11,363 nt of DNA from Candidatus Dadabacteria bacterium UBA2774 (lineage in GTDB: Bacteria; Desulfobacterota_D; UBA1144; Nemesobacterales; UBA2774): contig DEIM01000231.1 of assembly GCA_002352485.1 (NCBI GenBank), forward strand, positions 1 through 11,363, in the 5' to 3' direction. Numbering within the stretch: the first letter of the stretch is position 1; each line of letters begins with the position of its first letter. The translations under genes were made by a program, and so were the position numbers. Positions 1 through 6,900 of this stretch are shown here, piece after piece. The notes under the pieces are model-generated. The model did no database searches. It was not told the DNA's origin and worked only from the letters and a program-made list of their open reading frames with translations.

Positions 1-576
1 GACTTAGTCTCGCACTCGGTAGCGATCACAACAAGCAAAGGTTATACCTGGCAGATGCCGATAGAGGGGCAAACACTCGCTATATTCTCTCAGAATATTC
101 TATCTGAGCTTGGGAAGCTCGGAATTAATCCGGGCATCGATACAGCAAAATTTAAAGATGAGGCTGAGAGGGACTACAATTTCCAATTTGCCTCCGACAT
201 ATTTAGATACTATTCCATATTCGACATGGTCCTAAAAGAATTTAAGGGGACGCTGACTCAGGAGACAAGCCCCGTTCAGCTCTGGCCGCACCATATGGAC
301 ATTGCATGTGCATGCTATGCGCGGCCCGACTTACTGATAACCTCCGGATTTCTTACCGGAGACACCACAATCGAGGAGCCCTACTTTTATATACTCATTT
401 ACCCGGAGCTCGATGACATAAGCACTATCAAACTCATCGATAAGGCATACTGGCATACCGAGGATTGGCAGGGACTTATATTAAAGTACGGTGATCTATT
501 AAAAGCGGACTCGCCAAGGCAAGAGCTGCTGGACCATCTTAAAAACACTTTTGATCAGGTTATAGATAAGGCCTGA
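1..576 (+). CDS. DUF5996 family protein, 5'-truncated by the window edge
   Basis: The reading frame is open from base 1 and ends at the TGA at 574-576. The residues before the first ATG (position 55) continue the same kind of sequence (ITTSKGYTWQMPIEG), so the true start lies upstream and 55 is probably an internal Met. From memory of the family, this is the C-terminal part of DUF5996. It shows a strand followed by a helix (TLAIFSQNILSELGKLGI), then a VLKEF...SPVQLWPHHMDIA segment matching the family's LxEFxxxxxGxxSPVxxxxxxxDLA region, then EEPYFYILIYPE matching its PAFYxYxYPEP segment. The function of the family is unknown and no catalytic residue can be assigned. No signal peptide or membrane segment is visible in this part. 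It converges on the cysteine-rich gene with only 3 bp between stop codons and no terminator between them. The family call is by motif recall only. Confidence 0.75.
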   Translation, partial: DLVSHSVAITTSKGYTWQMPIEGQTLAIFSQNILSELGKLGINPGIDTAKFKDEAERDYNFQFASDIFRYYSIFDMVLKEFKGTLTQETSPVQLWPHHMDIACACYARPDLLITSGFLTGDTTIEEPYFYILIYPELDDISTIKLIDKAYWHTEDWQGLILKYGDLLKADSPRQELLDHLKNTFDQVIDKA

Positions 577-579
577 AGT

Positions 580-1215
580 TTACTCTGAGCATGAACCCGA
601 GCAGGTTTCATAACCGGTTTTACACTGAGAGACGCACCTGGCCCTTTTACCGGATTTGGCGCCTCCTCCGATATATACACTGCAGCCCGCTTCGCAGTCC
701 TGGAGTTTGTAATCACAATCCTCACTGCAGCTCAATTCAGGTTTTGTAGGATAGTCTAATCTTTTTGGCAGATACGGGTCGGCGCATCTCTTATTGCAGT
801 ACTCTGAGCTCTCGGCACACTCGCTTCGGCATGCGATTTTTTTCTCACTCTTGGCCCCGCCTCCTGTAAATTTAGTGCAAACTTCATTACAGTCAACAAG
901 CTTCAAATCACATGCATTAGTGCAGGCTCTGTCGTGATATGCCTCGGGCTTTAGAGTGGGGCGCGGCGTGGGATTTATACATCTCACATTACAGCCCTCA
1001 AGCTCTTTACCGCAGCTCCTGTTACACTCCCGTCGTTTTTCAGCCTTGGCCCCTCCTCCGACTAGCTGTGAGCATGAGAACTCACAATTATCCCGACTCT
1101 CCTCACACTTCTCCGGACAGCTGAGTACAGTATTGTCCTCACTCCGGACGGGGTTCAATAGCAATCCCGAAGAGACAATTATCACTAATACCGCTACTTG
1201 AGCTAATTTATTCAT
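580..1215 (-). CDS. Secreted cysteine-rich protein with three 65-residue repeats
   Basis: This 211-residue protein is not one I recognise. Residues 1-25 look like a Sec signal peptide: Lys3, a hydrophobic core at 7-20, and a likely cleavage after Val-Arg-Ser at 23-25. No lipobox is present. The mature part holds 24 cysteines in three units starting at Cys33, Cys98 and Cys163, an exact 65-residue period. Each unit reads C-x3-C-x6-C-x3-C, a GGGAK loop, then C-x3-C-x6-C-x3-C, rich in Glu, Lys, Arg and Asp. The units are joined by 18-residue linkers, the first proline-rich. The 4-7-4 cysteine spacing places four cysteines on one face of a helix, so each unit could be a helical hairpin closed by disulfides; metal binding is the alternative. 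Start: ATG at 1213-1215 with an AGAGG Shine-Dalgarno 9 nt upstream. A TATACT-like -10 (1256-1261) lies upstream without a convincing -35. Confidence 0.85.
   Translation of the reverse strand: MNKLAQVAVLVIIVSSGLLLNPVRSEDNTVLSCPEKCEESRDNCEFSCSQLVGGGAKAEKRRECNRSCGKELEGCNVRCINPTPRPTLKPEAYHDRACTNACDLKLVDCNEVCTKFTGGGAKSEKKIACRSECAESSEYCNKRCADPYLPKRLDYPTKPELSCSEDCDYKLQDCEAGCSVYIGGGAKSGKRARCVSQCKTGYETCSGSCSE
589..729 (-). repeat. Cysteine repeat unit 3 (residues 163-209)
   Basis: Third copy: Cys163, 167, 174, 178, GGGAK at 183-187, Cys194, 198, 205, 209. The protein ends two residues after the last cysteine, so it consists of whole repeat units with no extra C-terminal domain. Confidence 0.9.
784..924 (-). 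repeat. Cysteine repeat unit 2 (residues 98-144)
   Basis: Second copy: Cys98, 102, 109, 113, GGGAK at 118-122, Cys129, 133, 140, 144. Spacing is identical to unit 1. The positions between cysteines have diverged while the cysteines and GGGAK loop are unchanged. Confidence 0.9.
979..1119 (-). repeat. Cysteine repeat unit 1 (residues 33-79)
   Basis: First copy of the 47-residue eight-cysteine unit: Cys33, 37, 44, 48, then GGGAK at 53-57, then Cys64, 68, 75, 79. The DNA copies are in register: the block beginning ttggc recurs at 656, 851 and 1046, exactly 195 bp apart. Confidence 0.9.
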
Positions 1216-1280
1216 ATACTGTGGCCTCTTATTGATTACAAAGCGGCAATTTTAAAGTATAGCAAGTATGCCAGCCCTCC

Positions 1281-1309
1281 TTGTTACGTACAAATACCCT
1301 CGTTATAAT
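1281..1309 (+). promoter_or_regulatory. Sigma-70-type promoter of the glycerate kinase gene
   Basis: A perfect TATAAT -10 box lies at 1304-1309. A TTGTTA -35 box (4 of 6 consensus bases) lies at 1281-1286, with the ideal 17-bp spacer. Transcription would start about 7 nt after the -10 box, near 1316-1317, immediately before the ATG at 1318, giving a leaderless or almost leaderless mRNA. The GGAGG at 1312-1316 is only 1 nt from the ATG, too close to act as a normal Shine-Dalgarno. Confidence 0.6.
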
Positions 1310-1317
1310 TTGGAGGC

Positions 1318-2646
1318 ATGAATACGGATAAATTGAGAAGTGATGCAGTCACGATATTTAAGGCAGGTCTAAAAGCAGTGGACCCCGTAAACGCGGTAAA
1401 GAAAAAGCTGAAACGGGAGGGCAATATCTTAACGCTCGAAGGCCGTACTTATAGTCTAAAGGATTACAAAAATATTTATGTAATCGGTATGGGCAAGGCG
1501 GCGGCATCCATGGCAAGCGCGATAGAGGATATATTGGGCGGGCGAATAACAACTGGCGTGGTGAATGTAAAATATGGACACTCTGTACCGTTAAAAATCA
1601 TCAAGGTAAACGAAGCCGGCCATCCGATACCTGATGAAAAAGGCCTCAGGGGAACCCAAGAGATTGTGGAGCTCCTTAATAAATCCGGAAGCGAAGACCT
1701 TGTGATCTGCCTGATATCGGGCGGAGGGTCTGCGCTACTGCCGCTCCCGGCGGCGGATATTACGCTCCAAGACAAACAGGAGCTTACCTCAGCGCTCCTT
1801 AACTGCGGCGCTACAATTCATGAGATAAACGCACTCAGAAAACAGATATCCGGCGTCAAAGGCGGCCGTCTGGCAAAACTTGCTTACCCCTCGACGGTAA
1901 TATCCCTTATCTTATCCGATGTTATCGGAGACAACCTGGACGTAATCGCTTCAGGCCCGACTGTGCCCGACACGCACTCTTTTCACGACTGCCTCGATAT
2001 AGTAAATAAATACGGTCTTAAGCAAGAAGCTCACGGAGCTGTGATAGATTACATTGAGAAAGGCTGCGCCGGGGGTCACGAGGAAACACCAAAGCCTGAT
2101 GACCCGGCATTTGAGCGCACTCAAAATGTTATTATCGGAAGCAATATTGGGGCGGTCAGAGCTGCAAATAAAAAAGCTCTAGAGCTTGGGTATAACAGCC
2201 TGATCCTGTCTACTTTCATCCACGGCGAAACAGAAGAAGTGGCCAAGGTGCATACGGCGATCGCCGAGGAAATAATCTCCTCGGGCAACCCCGCAGAGAA
2301 GCCTGCCTGCATTATATCGGGCGGTGAGACGACAGTGACGATAGAAGGCACGGGACAAGGCGGAAGGAACCAGGAGTTTGTTCTGGCGGCGGCAATCCAC
2401 ATCGAAGGTCTAAAAAATGTCGTTATCCTAAGCGGCGGAACTGACGGTACCGATGGTCCCACAGACGCAGCAGGAGCAATTGCCGACGGAGATACAGTTT
2501 CAAGGGCACATGATCTGGGACTTGACCCTTACGCTTATCTGTGTGATAACGATTCTTACAATTTTTTTAAGCCGCTTGGAGATCTTCTGATTACAGGCCC
2601 CACACATACGAACGTGATGGACGTAAGGGTCATGCTTGTATCGTGA
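1318..2646 (+). CDS. gckA: D-glycerate kinase, MOFRL family (GckA/TtuD type)
   Basis: A predicted cytoplasmic kinase of 442 residues, usual length for the family, that phosphorylates D-glycerate with ATP, most often giving 2-phosphoglycerate and so feeding glycolysis or the serine and glycerate pathways. The N-terminal GckA-like domain has the GMGKAAASMA loop (57-66), the AGHPIPDEKG segment (100-109), the glycine-rich ISGGGSALLPLP loop (133-144), NALRKQISGVKGGRLA (161-176) and LSDVIGD (199-205). The C-terminal MOFRL domain begins around residue 330 with GTGQGGRNQEF (334-344), then GGTDGTDGPTDAAGA (373-387) and the closing DLLITGPTHTNVMD. All signature loops are intact. It stands alone, divergent from the cysteine-rich gene and convergent with a 117-residue gene, so the context does not show whether it serves photorespiratory-type, serine-cycle or sugar-acid metabolism. 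The family call is firm; 2- versus 3-phosphoglycerate product is inferred. Confidence 0.93.
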   Translation: MNTDKLRSDAVTIFKAGLKAVDPVNAVKKKLKREGNILTLEGRTYSLKDYKNIYVIGMGKAAASMASAIEDILGGRITTGVVNVKYGHSVPLKIIKVNEAGHPIPDEKGLRGTQEIVELLNKSGSEDLVICLISGGGSALLPLPAADITLQDKQELTSALLNCGATIHEINALRKQISGVKGGRLAKLAYPSTVISLILSDVIGDNLDVIASGPTVPDTHSFHDCLDIVNKYGLKQEAHGAVIDYIEKGCAGGHEETPKPDDPAFERTQNVIIGSNIGAVRAANKKALELGYNSLILSTFIHGETEEVAKVHTAIAEEIISSGNPAEKPACIISGGETTVTIEGTGQGGRNQEFVLAAAIHIEGLKNVVILSGGTDGTDGPTDAAGAIADGDTVSRAHDLGLDPYAYLCDNDSYNFFKPLGDLLITGPTHTNVMDVRVMLVS

Positions 2647-2685
2647 CGGAGAGGTAAAACTAACGGAGTTAATGAATGTTCGAGA

Positions 2686-3039
2686 TCAGAGCTTAAGGCC
2701 GGCAAGAAAACCAATCTGCTCGGCAAGCTCCTCACGGGTGACGGAGAAAATATCAAAAGTTTTATTGAGAGTTACCATCCTGATATTTTCGGCGATTAAT
2801 CTCTCCGAGCCCGACACCCAGTAAACACAGACAATCATCTCAAGACCGTTTGGGTGTTTAAACATAATAGAACCGTATCTATCAATACCCATTATCAAAG
2901 GTCCGTCCGGAACAAGCTTGACCTCGTAACCGGGAGCATCCTCATAGACCTTTATGAATTCTCCGAACACGGGTTCGACGATATTCTCAAATATATCGTC
3001 TATTTTTTCCGCCAAATTTAAATCGGTATGATCGCTCAC
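2686..3039 (-). CDS. Hypothetical protein, 117 residues, last gene of the kef cluster
   Basis: I do not recognise this protein. It is short, acidic and soluble. It has an N-terminal helix (about 8-30, LAEKIDDIFENIVEPVFGEF), then what look like beta strands (about 37-80, including YEVKLVPDGPLIMGID, YGSIMFKHP and LEMIVCVYWV), and a C-terminal helix (SVTREELAEQIGFL). Start: GTG at 3037-3039 with no clear Shine-Dalgarno. The frame is closed by a TGA just upstream, and the next Met is at residue 50, so GTG is the only reasonable start. It follows the DUF2237 gene by 65 bp on the same strand and may be co-transcribed. It converges on the glycerate kinase gene, 39 bp between stops. Its domain architecture suggests a small binding or adaptor protein, but no function can be assigned. 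Confidence 0.65.
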   Translation of the reverse strand: MSDHTDLNLAEKIDDIFENIVEPVFGEFIKVYEDAPGYEVKLVPDGPLIMGIDRYGSIMFKHPNGLEMIVCVYWVSGSERLIAENIRMVTLNKTFDIFSVTREELAEQIGFLAGLKL

Positions 3040-3046
3040 TATATAT

Positions 3047-3071
3047 TCACACAGAAAATTATGTCACACAG
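3047..3071. repeat. Direct repeat TCACACAG x2, 17-bp period
   Basis: TCACACAG occurs at 3047-3054 and 3064-3071, just upstream of the GTG start of the 117-residue gene (CTGTGTGA read in the gene's direction). The 17-bp centre spacing is not a whole number of helical turns, so a cooperative operator is not obviously indicated. It may be a small duplication. Confidence 0.35.
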
Positions 3072-3104
3072 TTTTGATCAATCTACAGTATGAACAAGCC
3101 TACT

Positions 3105-3476
3105 TCATGACAAATCAAGCGAATGTCTTTTTAAATCCTCAATGGAGATGAGCTCAAGAACGGCTTCATGGGTCGAGGTAAGAACGACCGGCGGGGCAAC
3201 TCCATTATCCATTGCCTCTTTCCATCTGAGCGCGCACACACACCATCTGTCACCGGGCTTTAGTCCGGGAAAATCGAATTCCGGTTTTGGCGTGCTCAGG
3301 TCATTACCCGTTGCTTTTGAATACTCTAAGAACTCTTCAGTCACCTCGGTACAGACCACATGCATCCCCAAATCCTGAGCATCCGTGCGGCAGCATCCGT
3401 CCCTGAAAAATCCGGTCATCGGATTTGTAGAGCAGGTCTCAATCTCTTCTCCAAAAACATTTTTATCTTCAGGCAT
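3105..3476 (-). CDS. DUF2237 family protein
   Basis: A 123-residue soluble protein matching the DUF2237 (COG3651) family over its whole length, by recall: NVFGEEIETCSTNPMTGFFR, then the DGCCRTD motif (26-32), GMHVVCTEVTEEFLEYSKATGNDLSTP, then GDRWCVCALRWKEAMDNGVAPPV and a closing THEAVLELISIEDLK. The function is unknown. Conserved cysteines at 15, 28, 29, 42, 79 and 81 suggest redox or metal chemistry, which is inference. Start: ATG at 3474-3476, preceded at 7 nt by an unusual Shine-Dalgarno formed by a run of seven G on the coding strand (3484-3490). It lies 87 bp after the Kef antiporter gene on the same strand and 65 bp before the 117-residue gene, so one transcript for the group is plausible. 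Confidence 0.88.
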   Translation of the reverse strand: MPEDKNVFGEEIETCSTNPMTGFFRDGCCRTDAQDLGMHVVCTEVTEEFLEYSKATGNDLSTPKPEFDFPGLKPGDRWCVCALRWKEAMDNGVAPPVVLTSTHEAVLELISIEDLKRHSLDLS

Positions 3477-3493
3477 TGAAGAACCCCCCCTTA

Positions 3494-3514
3494 TCTGATC
3501 TTTTATTAATCAGA
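3494..3514. repeat. Inverted repeat TCTGAT-N9-ATCAGA before the DUF2237 gene
   Basis: A perfect 6-bp dyad lies between the kef stop codon and the G7 Shine-Dalgarno of the DUF2237 gene. It has no U-run, so it is not a good terminator. It could be a processing hairpin or a binding site, or chance in AT-rich sequence. Confidence 0.3.
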
Positions 3515-3563
3515 AACTATAGTTCTAATATATTATCCACAGACTTAAAACACAGTCTATAGC

Positions 3564-5441
3564 TTACTTTTTGAATTCACTTGGACGCTCCCAAGCGTGG
3601 TCGGCCTCTTCTTCAATATCCTTCTGATCAGACTTCAAAAGATCTATCAAGTCCTGGTTTTTCTCCTTAGTCATTTCAATAAAGGTATTCTCATCCTCTG
3701 ATTCCAGCACTTCATACAGCTCCATAAGATGCTTTTCATCGTGATGCTTGAAAGTGATCGCCGCGCGGTGCGCCTGATATCCGTGAAACCCGAGCATTTT
3801 GAGAGCGCTCTCACCAAGCTCAATGGCTGATGCGAAGGTCTCACGCTCTATAACCTCGACGCCGGCAGCCATTAAATCGTATGTATGCCTCCTGTCAAAA
3901 GAGCGGGCAATAATCTGTAAACCAGGGAAATGCTTTTTCAGGGTCTTTGCAATCTCTATGGCTTTATCCTTATCATCAACCGCTAATATAAACAGCTTTG
4001 CCTCAGCTGCTCCAGCGGATTCGAGAAGCTCTAATCTGGAGGCGTCGCCGTAAAAAACCTTATAGCCAAAGCGCCTTACCATATCTATCTGGCTGGGTTT
4101 ATAATCCAGCACCGTCGTGCCGATATTATTTGCATGCAACAGCCTGCCTACTATCTGACCAAACCTGCCGAATCCGGCTATGATAACCGGATTTTTTTCG
4201 TCTATTTCGTCAGGATCCCGCTTCTCGCCAAAGCTTTTAAAGTGAGGCTGTATGAGCAATTCGTTAATTATCATCATTATCGGTGTCATCATCATGGATA
4301 GCGCAATCACAAGTATGAGCGTGCCGGAGATCTCAGCGGGAATTACATTATTCTGAGTCGCAAACGAAAATAGCACGAACCCGAACTCACCCCCCTGTGC
4401 GAGTGAAAAGGAATAAAGGAAATTCTGGCTCATATTCATTTTGAAGACTACGCCCAGTATAAACAAGATTACGAGTTTTATAGATACGAGTACTAAGACG
4501 AGGCCTAAGATAAGATAGGGCTCTTGCATAAAAAGATTAAAATCAATACTCGCACCGACAGATATGAAAAAGAGGCCCAGTAAAAGCCCTTTGAAAGGCT
4601 CGATGTCGGACTCGAGCTCGTGGCGGTATTCGCTTTCTGCAAGCACTACGCCGGCCAAAAAAGTGCCCAAGGCCGGAGACAGCCCGACGAGCTGCATTGA
4701 AAGCGCAATCCCAATTACTAAAAAGAGTGCAAACGCCGTAAACATTTCCCTTAGCCTGGTCTCGGCAATGAAACGGAAAGCGTAACGGGCCAGGAACCTA
4801 CCGGCTATTATTATAGTCACTATAAGCGCTGTAACTATCAGCGCCTGCTGCCATCCGGGCAGAGCTTCTACCGCCGAATCGGCGTGACCGGCCTCCATTT
4901 CTAAACCGCTAAACCCGGCGCCGGACATTGCGAGAAGCGGGATTAAAGCAAGCATAGGAATTACGGCAATATCTTGAAATAGTAGGACCGAGAAGCTGGA
5001 GCGGCCCCCTTCGGAATTCATAAGTCCTTTCTCGCTTAGTGTTTGAAGAACAATGGCGGTTGAGGACAAAGCCAAAATTAATCCTATCGTAAGAGATATA
5101 CGCCAACCGAAACCAATCGTATAAGCTATTGCGCCTATCACAACCGCGCTTGTAAACACCTGAAGACCGCCGAGTCCAATTATCGGCCCCTTTAGTTTCC
5201 ATAACCGTGAGGGCTGCAGCTCAAGTCCAATTAGAAAAAGCATCAGTACCACACCGAACTCGGCAAAATGCATTACGTCCCCGACTGAGGCTATGAGCCT
5301 GAGTACGTAGGGGCCGATTATAACGCCCGCAATCAGGTAACCGAGCACAGACCCCAGCCCCAGACGTTTGGCGATCGGTACGGAGACTATTGCCGCGACT
5401 AAATATATAAATGCCTGAAATAAGAAGCTATCGTATTCCAT
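3564..5441 (-). CDS. kefB: Glutathione-regulated K+/H+ antiporter, KefB/KefC family
   Basis: An inner-membrane CPA2-family potassium efflux system of 625 residues (E. coli homologues about 600-620). In known Kef proteins glutathione keeps the channel shut, and glutathione-electrophile adducts open it to acidify the cytoplasm and protect the cell. Residues 1-395 carry about 12 membrane segments, with the LLFQDIAVIP motif (153-162, Asp157) and the HELESDIEPFKG Q-loop (274-285), nearly identical to the E. coli form. After a short DEIDEKNP linker comes the RCK/KTN domain with the nucleotide-binding GFGRFGQIVGRLL (423-435), VFYGDASRLELLESAGA (462-478) and LQIIARSFDRR. The tail (555-625) is charged and helical, closer to KefB than KefC by eye. 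A slightly long loop, about 171-195, separates two membrane segments. The ATG is 19 bp after the reductase stop codon, indicating one operon. The Shine-Dalgarno is weak. Confidence 0.93.
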   Translation of the reverse strand: MEYDSFLFQAFIYLVAAIVSVPIAKRLGLGSVLGYLIAGVIIGPYVLRLIASVGDVMHFAEFGVVLMLFLIGLELQPSRLWKLKGPIIGLGGLQVFTSAVVIGAIAYTIGFGWRISLTIGLILALSSTAIVLQTLSEKGLMNSEGGRSSFSVLLFQDIAVIPMLALIPLLAMSGAGFSGLEMEAGHADSAVEALPGWQQALIVTALIVTIIIAGRFLARYAFRFIAETRLREMFTAFALFLVIGIALSMQLVGLSPALGTFLAGVVLAESEYRHELESDIEPFKGLLLGLFFISVGASIDFNLFMQEPYLILGLVLVLVSIKLVILFILGVVFKMNMSQNFLYSFSLAQGGEFGFVLFSFATQNNVIPAEISGTLILVIALSMMMTPIMMIINELLIQPHFKSFGEKRDPDEIDEKNPVIIAGFGRFGQIVGRLLHANNIGTTVLDYKPSQIDMVRRFGYKVFYGDASRLELLESAGAAEAKLFILAVDDKDKAIEIAKTLKKHFPGLQIIARSFDRRHTYDLMAAGVEVIERETFASAIELGESALKMLGFHGYQAHRAAITFKHHDEKHLMELYEVLESEDENTFIEMTKEKNQDLIDLLKSDQKDIEEEADHAWERPSEFKK

Positions 5442-5460
5442 GATTAAGACGCTCTAAGAT

Positions 5461-6087
5461 TTATATACTCCAAGACTTATATTTTTCCAGAAAATAATCG
5501 TTAATATATTTAAATCCCTGAAGCTCAGCTAAGTCCATCTCCCCGTCTCTAAGTGCTTTAATGATTTGTCCGAAAAGGCTTTTATAAACAGCAATATCCT
5601 CCATTTTCATATTAATGGCCCCGTGTACTACGAATGGCGGCAGGTATTGCATACCGCAAAATGTGGCCGTCCGCTCAAAGGGGTTTAGAAACTCCCTGAC
5701 GGAATAATAATGCATCCCGTCCCTCTTGTAGTCATCTTCAGTGCCGCCAGTGGCAATCGCAGACATAATCTTCTTACCTATTAGCGCGTCACCCCCCCGA
5801 CCATAGGCAAACCCGTATTCCAAAACCAGGTCCACCCATTCCTTTACTATTGCGGGGCACCCGTACCAATAGAACGGGTGCAGCAATACTAATAGATCGT
5901 TTTCACGCAGGCTCTCCTGCTCCTTTTTAACATCTATAAGGAAGTCAGGGTATTCATCATATAGGTCCCGGAAAGTAACACCGTCCAGACCCTCCACTTC
6001 TTTTACAAGCTCCATATTTATTCTGGATTTGTACAGGGCCGGGTGGGCAAATATAATTAATACTTTGTTGCGTATATTAGCAGACAT
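5461..6087 (-). CDS. kefG: KefF/KefG-like NAD(P)H oxidoreductase, Kef ancillary subunit
   Basis: A 208-residue flavodoxin-fold quinone reductase of the NQO1/KefF/KefG family. Such subunits bind the RCK domain of their Kef antiporter, are needed for full activity, and bind FMN. The start is NKVLIIFAHP (7-16), the phosphate/flavin-binding first strand. It continues with LYDEYPDFLIDVKKEQ, LLVLLHPFYWYGCPAIVKEW, GFAYGRGGDALIGKK and the IATGGTEDDY flavin loop. CPAIVKEWVD is closer to KefG, while CGMQYLPPFVVHG is closer to KefF, so the subtype and symbol are approximate. Start: ATG at 6085-6087. No strong Shine-Dalgarno is visible, but the family's first strand begins at residue 7, so the start cannot be far off. 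It is the first gene of a unit with the antiporter 19 bp downstream, the same arrangement as kefFC and kefGB. Confidence 0.9.
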   Translation of the reverse strand: MSANIRNKVLIIFAHPALYKSRINMELVKEVEGLDGVTFRDLYDEYPDFLIDVKKEQESLRENDLLVLLHPFYWYGCPAIVKEWVDLVLEYGFAYGRGGDALIGKKIMSAIATGGTEDDYKRDGMHYYSVREFLNPFERTATFCGMQYLPPFVVHGAINMKMEDIAVYKSLFGQIIKALRDGEMDLAELQGFKYINDYFLEKYKSWSI

Positions 6088-6220
6088 ATTATTTTATGGA
6101 TCTAAACCAGACTCTCTTATATTTACTATTACGTCAAGAATACCAGATTTCGCTTTACCCTTAACTTTAGATAGTAAGCAAATTCTCCGAACACATAATA
6201 TCCTTAAATTCAATTTGATA

Positions 6221-6241
6221 TTAGGATAAAGAAAATCCTAA
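6221..6241. repeat. Inverted repeat TTAGGAT-N7-ATCCTAA in the kefG upstream region
   Basis: A perfect 7-bp dyad with a 7-nt spacer lies in the 220-bp gap between the 196-residue gene (stop at 6308) and kefG (start at 6087). Neither strand has a U-run after it, so an operator is a better reading than a terminator. It sits about 134 bp before the kefG ATG. The rest of this gap shows no clear promoter. Confidence 0.4.
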
Positions 6242-6307
6242 AAGTCCGGAGTGCTCAAGAAATAGCTACTTATGATTAGAGAGGAATAGAATTCGAATGG
6301 TTCAAAA

Positions 6308-6898
6308 CTAGTAGGATAAGCTTTGCAAGGATTGATCTAGATCATCTGCGAATACTTCACAAATATCGTCCCACTGAAGTGAAGTATTCGAATCGTTGAA
6401 GCTCGAAGAGAAAAAGGAAAGATATGACATCAGGATTTGAGCCATCCCCGAGCTTATTTCTTTGAACACAAGGTGCCTTTCAGCCTTCTCGCCTGTCCAT
6501 CCTTTATATAGGTTCCGTGCCGTTGCGTCTGAGATGCGATTTTGTCTGACATGAAGAAGCCGAAGATGTGAGTATTTGTCTGAAGCGATATTTGCCAGAT
6601 TTGCCAGAAACTCAGTCTCAGTCTCGACTTTCATCACCATCTCAGTAAATTCAGCACATTCGTTTAACATGATAAGCAGAATGGATATAGCCGCGTAGGG
6701 CTCCTTCTCCACTTTTTTATTCAGAGAGAGAAGATGCTGATCAAATTCTGATAACAATCGTACGAGGTTATTTTCCAGAACTTCGTCGCTTACAATAGAG
6801 CTGACTTTGCCCAATTTGTCATTGGCCTGGTTTACGGTCTCTTCATTATCTCGGTTTAGAGCTATAATATTTCTTTTCATCGATTTATCACTAAGCAC
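6308..6898 (-). CDS. Hypothetical helical protein coupled to the MshEN-receiver gene
   Basis: I do not recognise this protein of 196 residues. It appears almost wholly alpha-helical and soluble: helices around 14-35, 37-65 (SDEVLENNLVRLLSEFDQHL), 70-95, 96-115 and 140-165. The segment AAISILLIMLNECAEFTEMV (69-88) is hydrophobic but probably a buried helix rather than a membrane span. There is no signal peptide or catalytic motif. The start is GTG at 6896-6898, 2 nt after the TAG of the upstream gene. An AGGA lies 11 nt before it, and an in-frame ATG at 6880 (Met7) is the alternative. The tight spacing suggests translational coupling and a shared role with the receiver fusion, for example as an output or adaptor partner. 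That is inference from position only. Confidence 0.75.
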   Translation of the reverse strand: MLSDKSMKRNIIALNRDNEETVNQANDKLGKVSSIVSDEVLENNLVRLLSEFDQHLLSLNKKVEKEPYAAISILLIMLNECAEFTEMVMKVETETEFLANLANIASDKYSHLRLLHVRQNRISDATARNLYKGWTGEKAERHLVFKEISSGMAQILMSYLSFFSSSFNDSNTSLQWDDICEVFADDLDQSLQSLSY

Positions 6899-6900
6899 AT

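Noticed and set aside
55..576. ATG at 55 as the true start of the first gene
   Set aside because: The frame is open to base 1 with family-like residues before the Met, and there is no Shine-Dalgarno upstream of it, so the gene is probably truncated by the window.
589..1119. The 195-bp periodic DNA considered as a CRISPR array or mobile repeat
   Set aside because: The period is an exact number of codons inside one intact reading frame with conserved cysteines, so it is a protein-level repeat; there are no short identical repeats with unique spacers.
2121..2462. A 113-residue minus-strand frame inside the glycerate kinase gene
   Set aside because: It is antisense to the conserved MOFRL region, and its composition is explained by the codons of the real gene.
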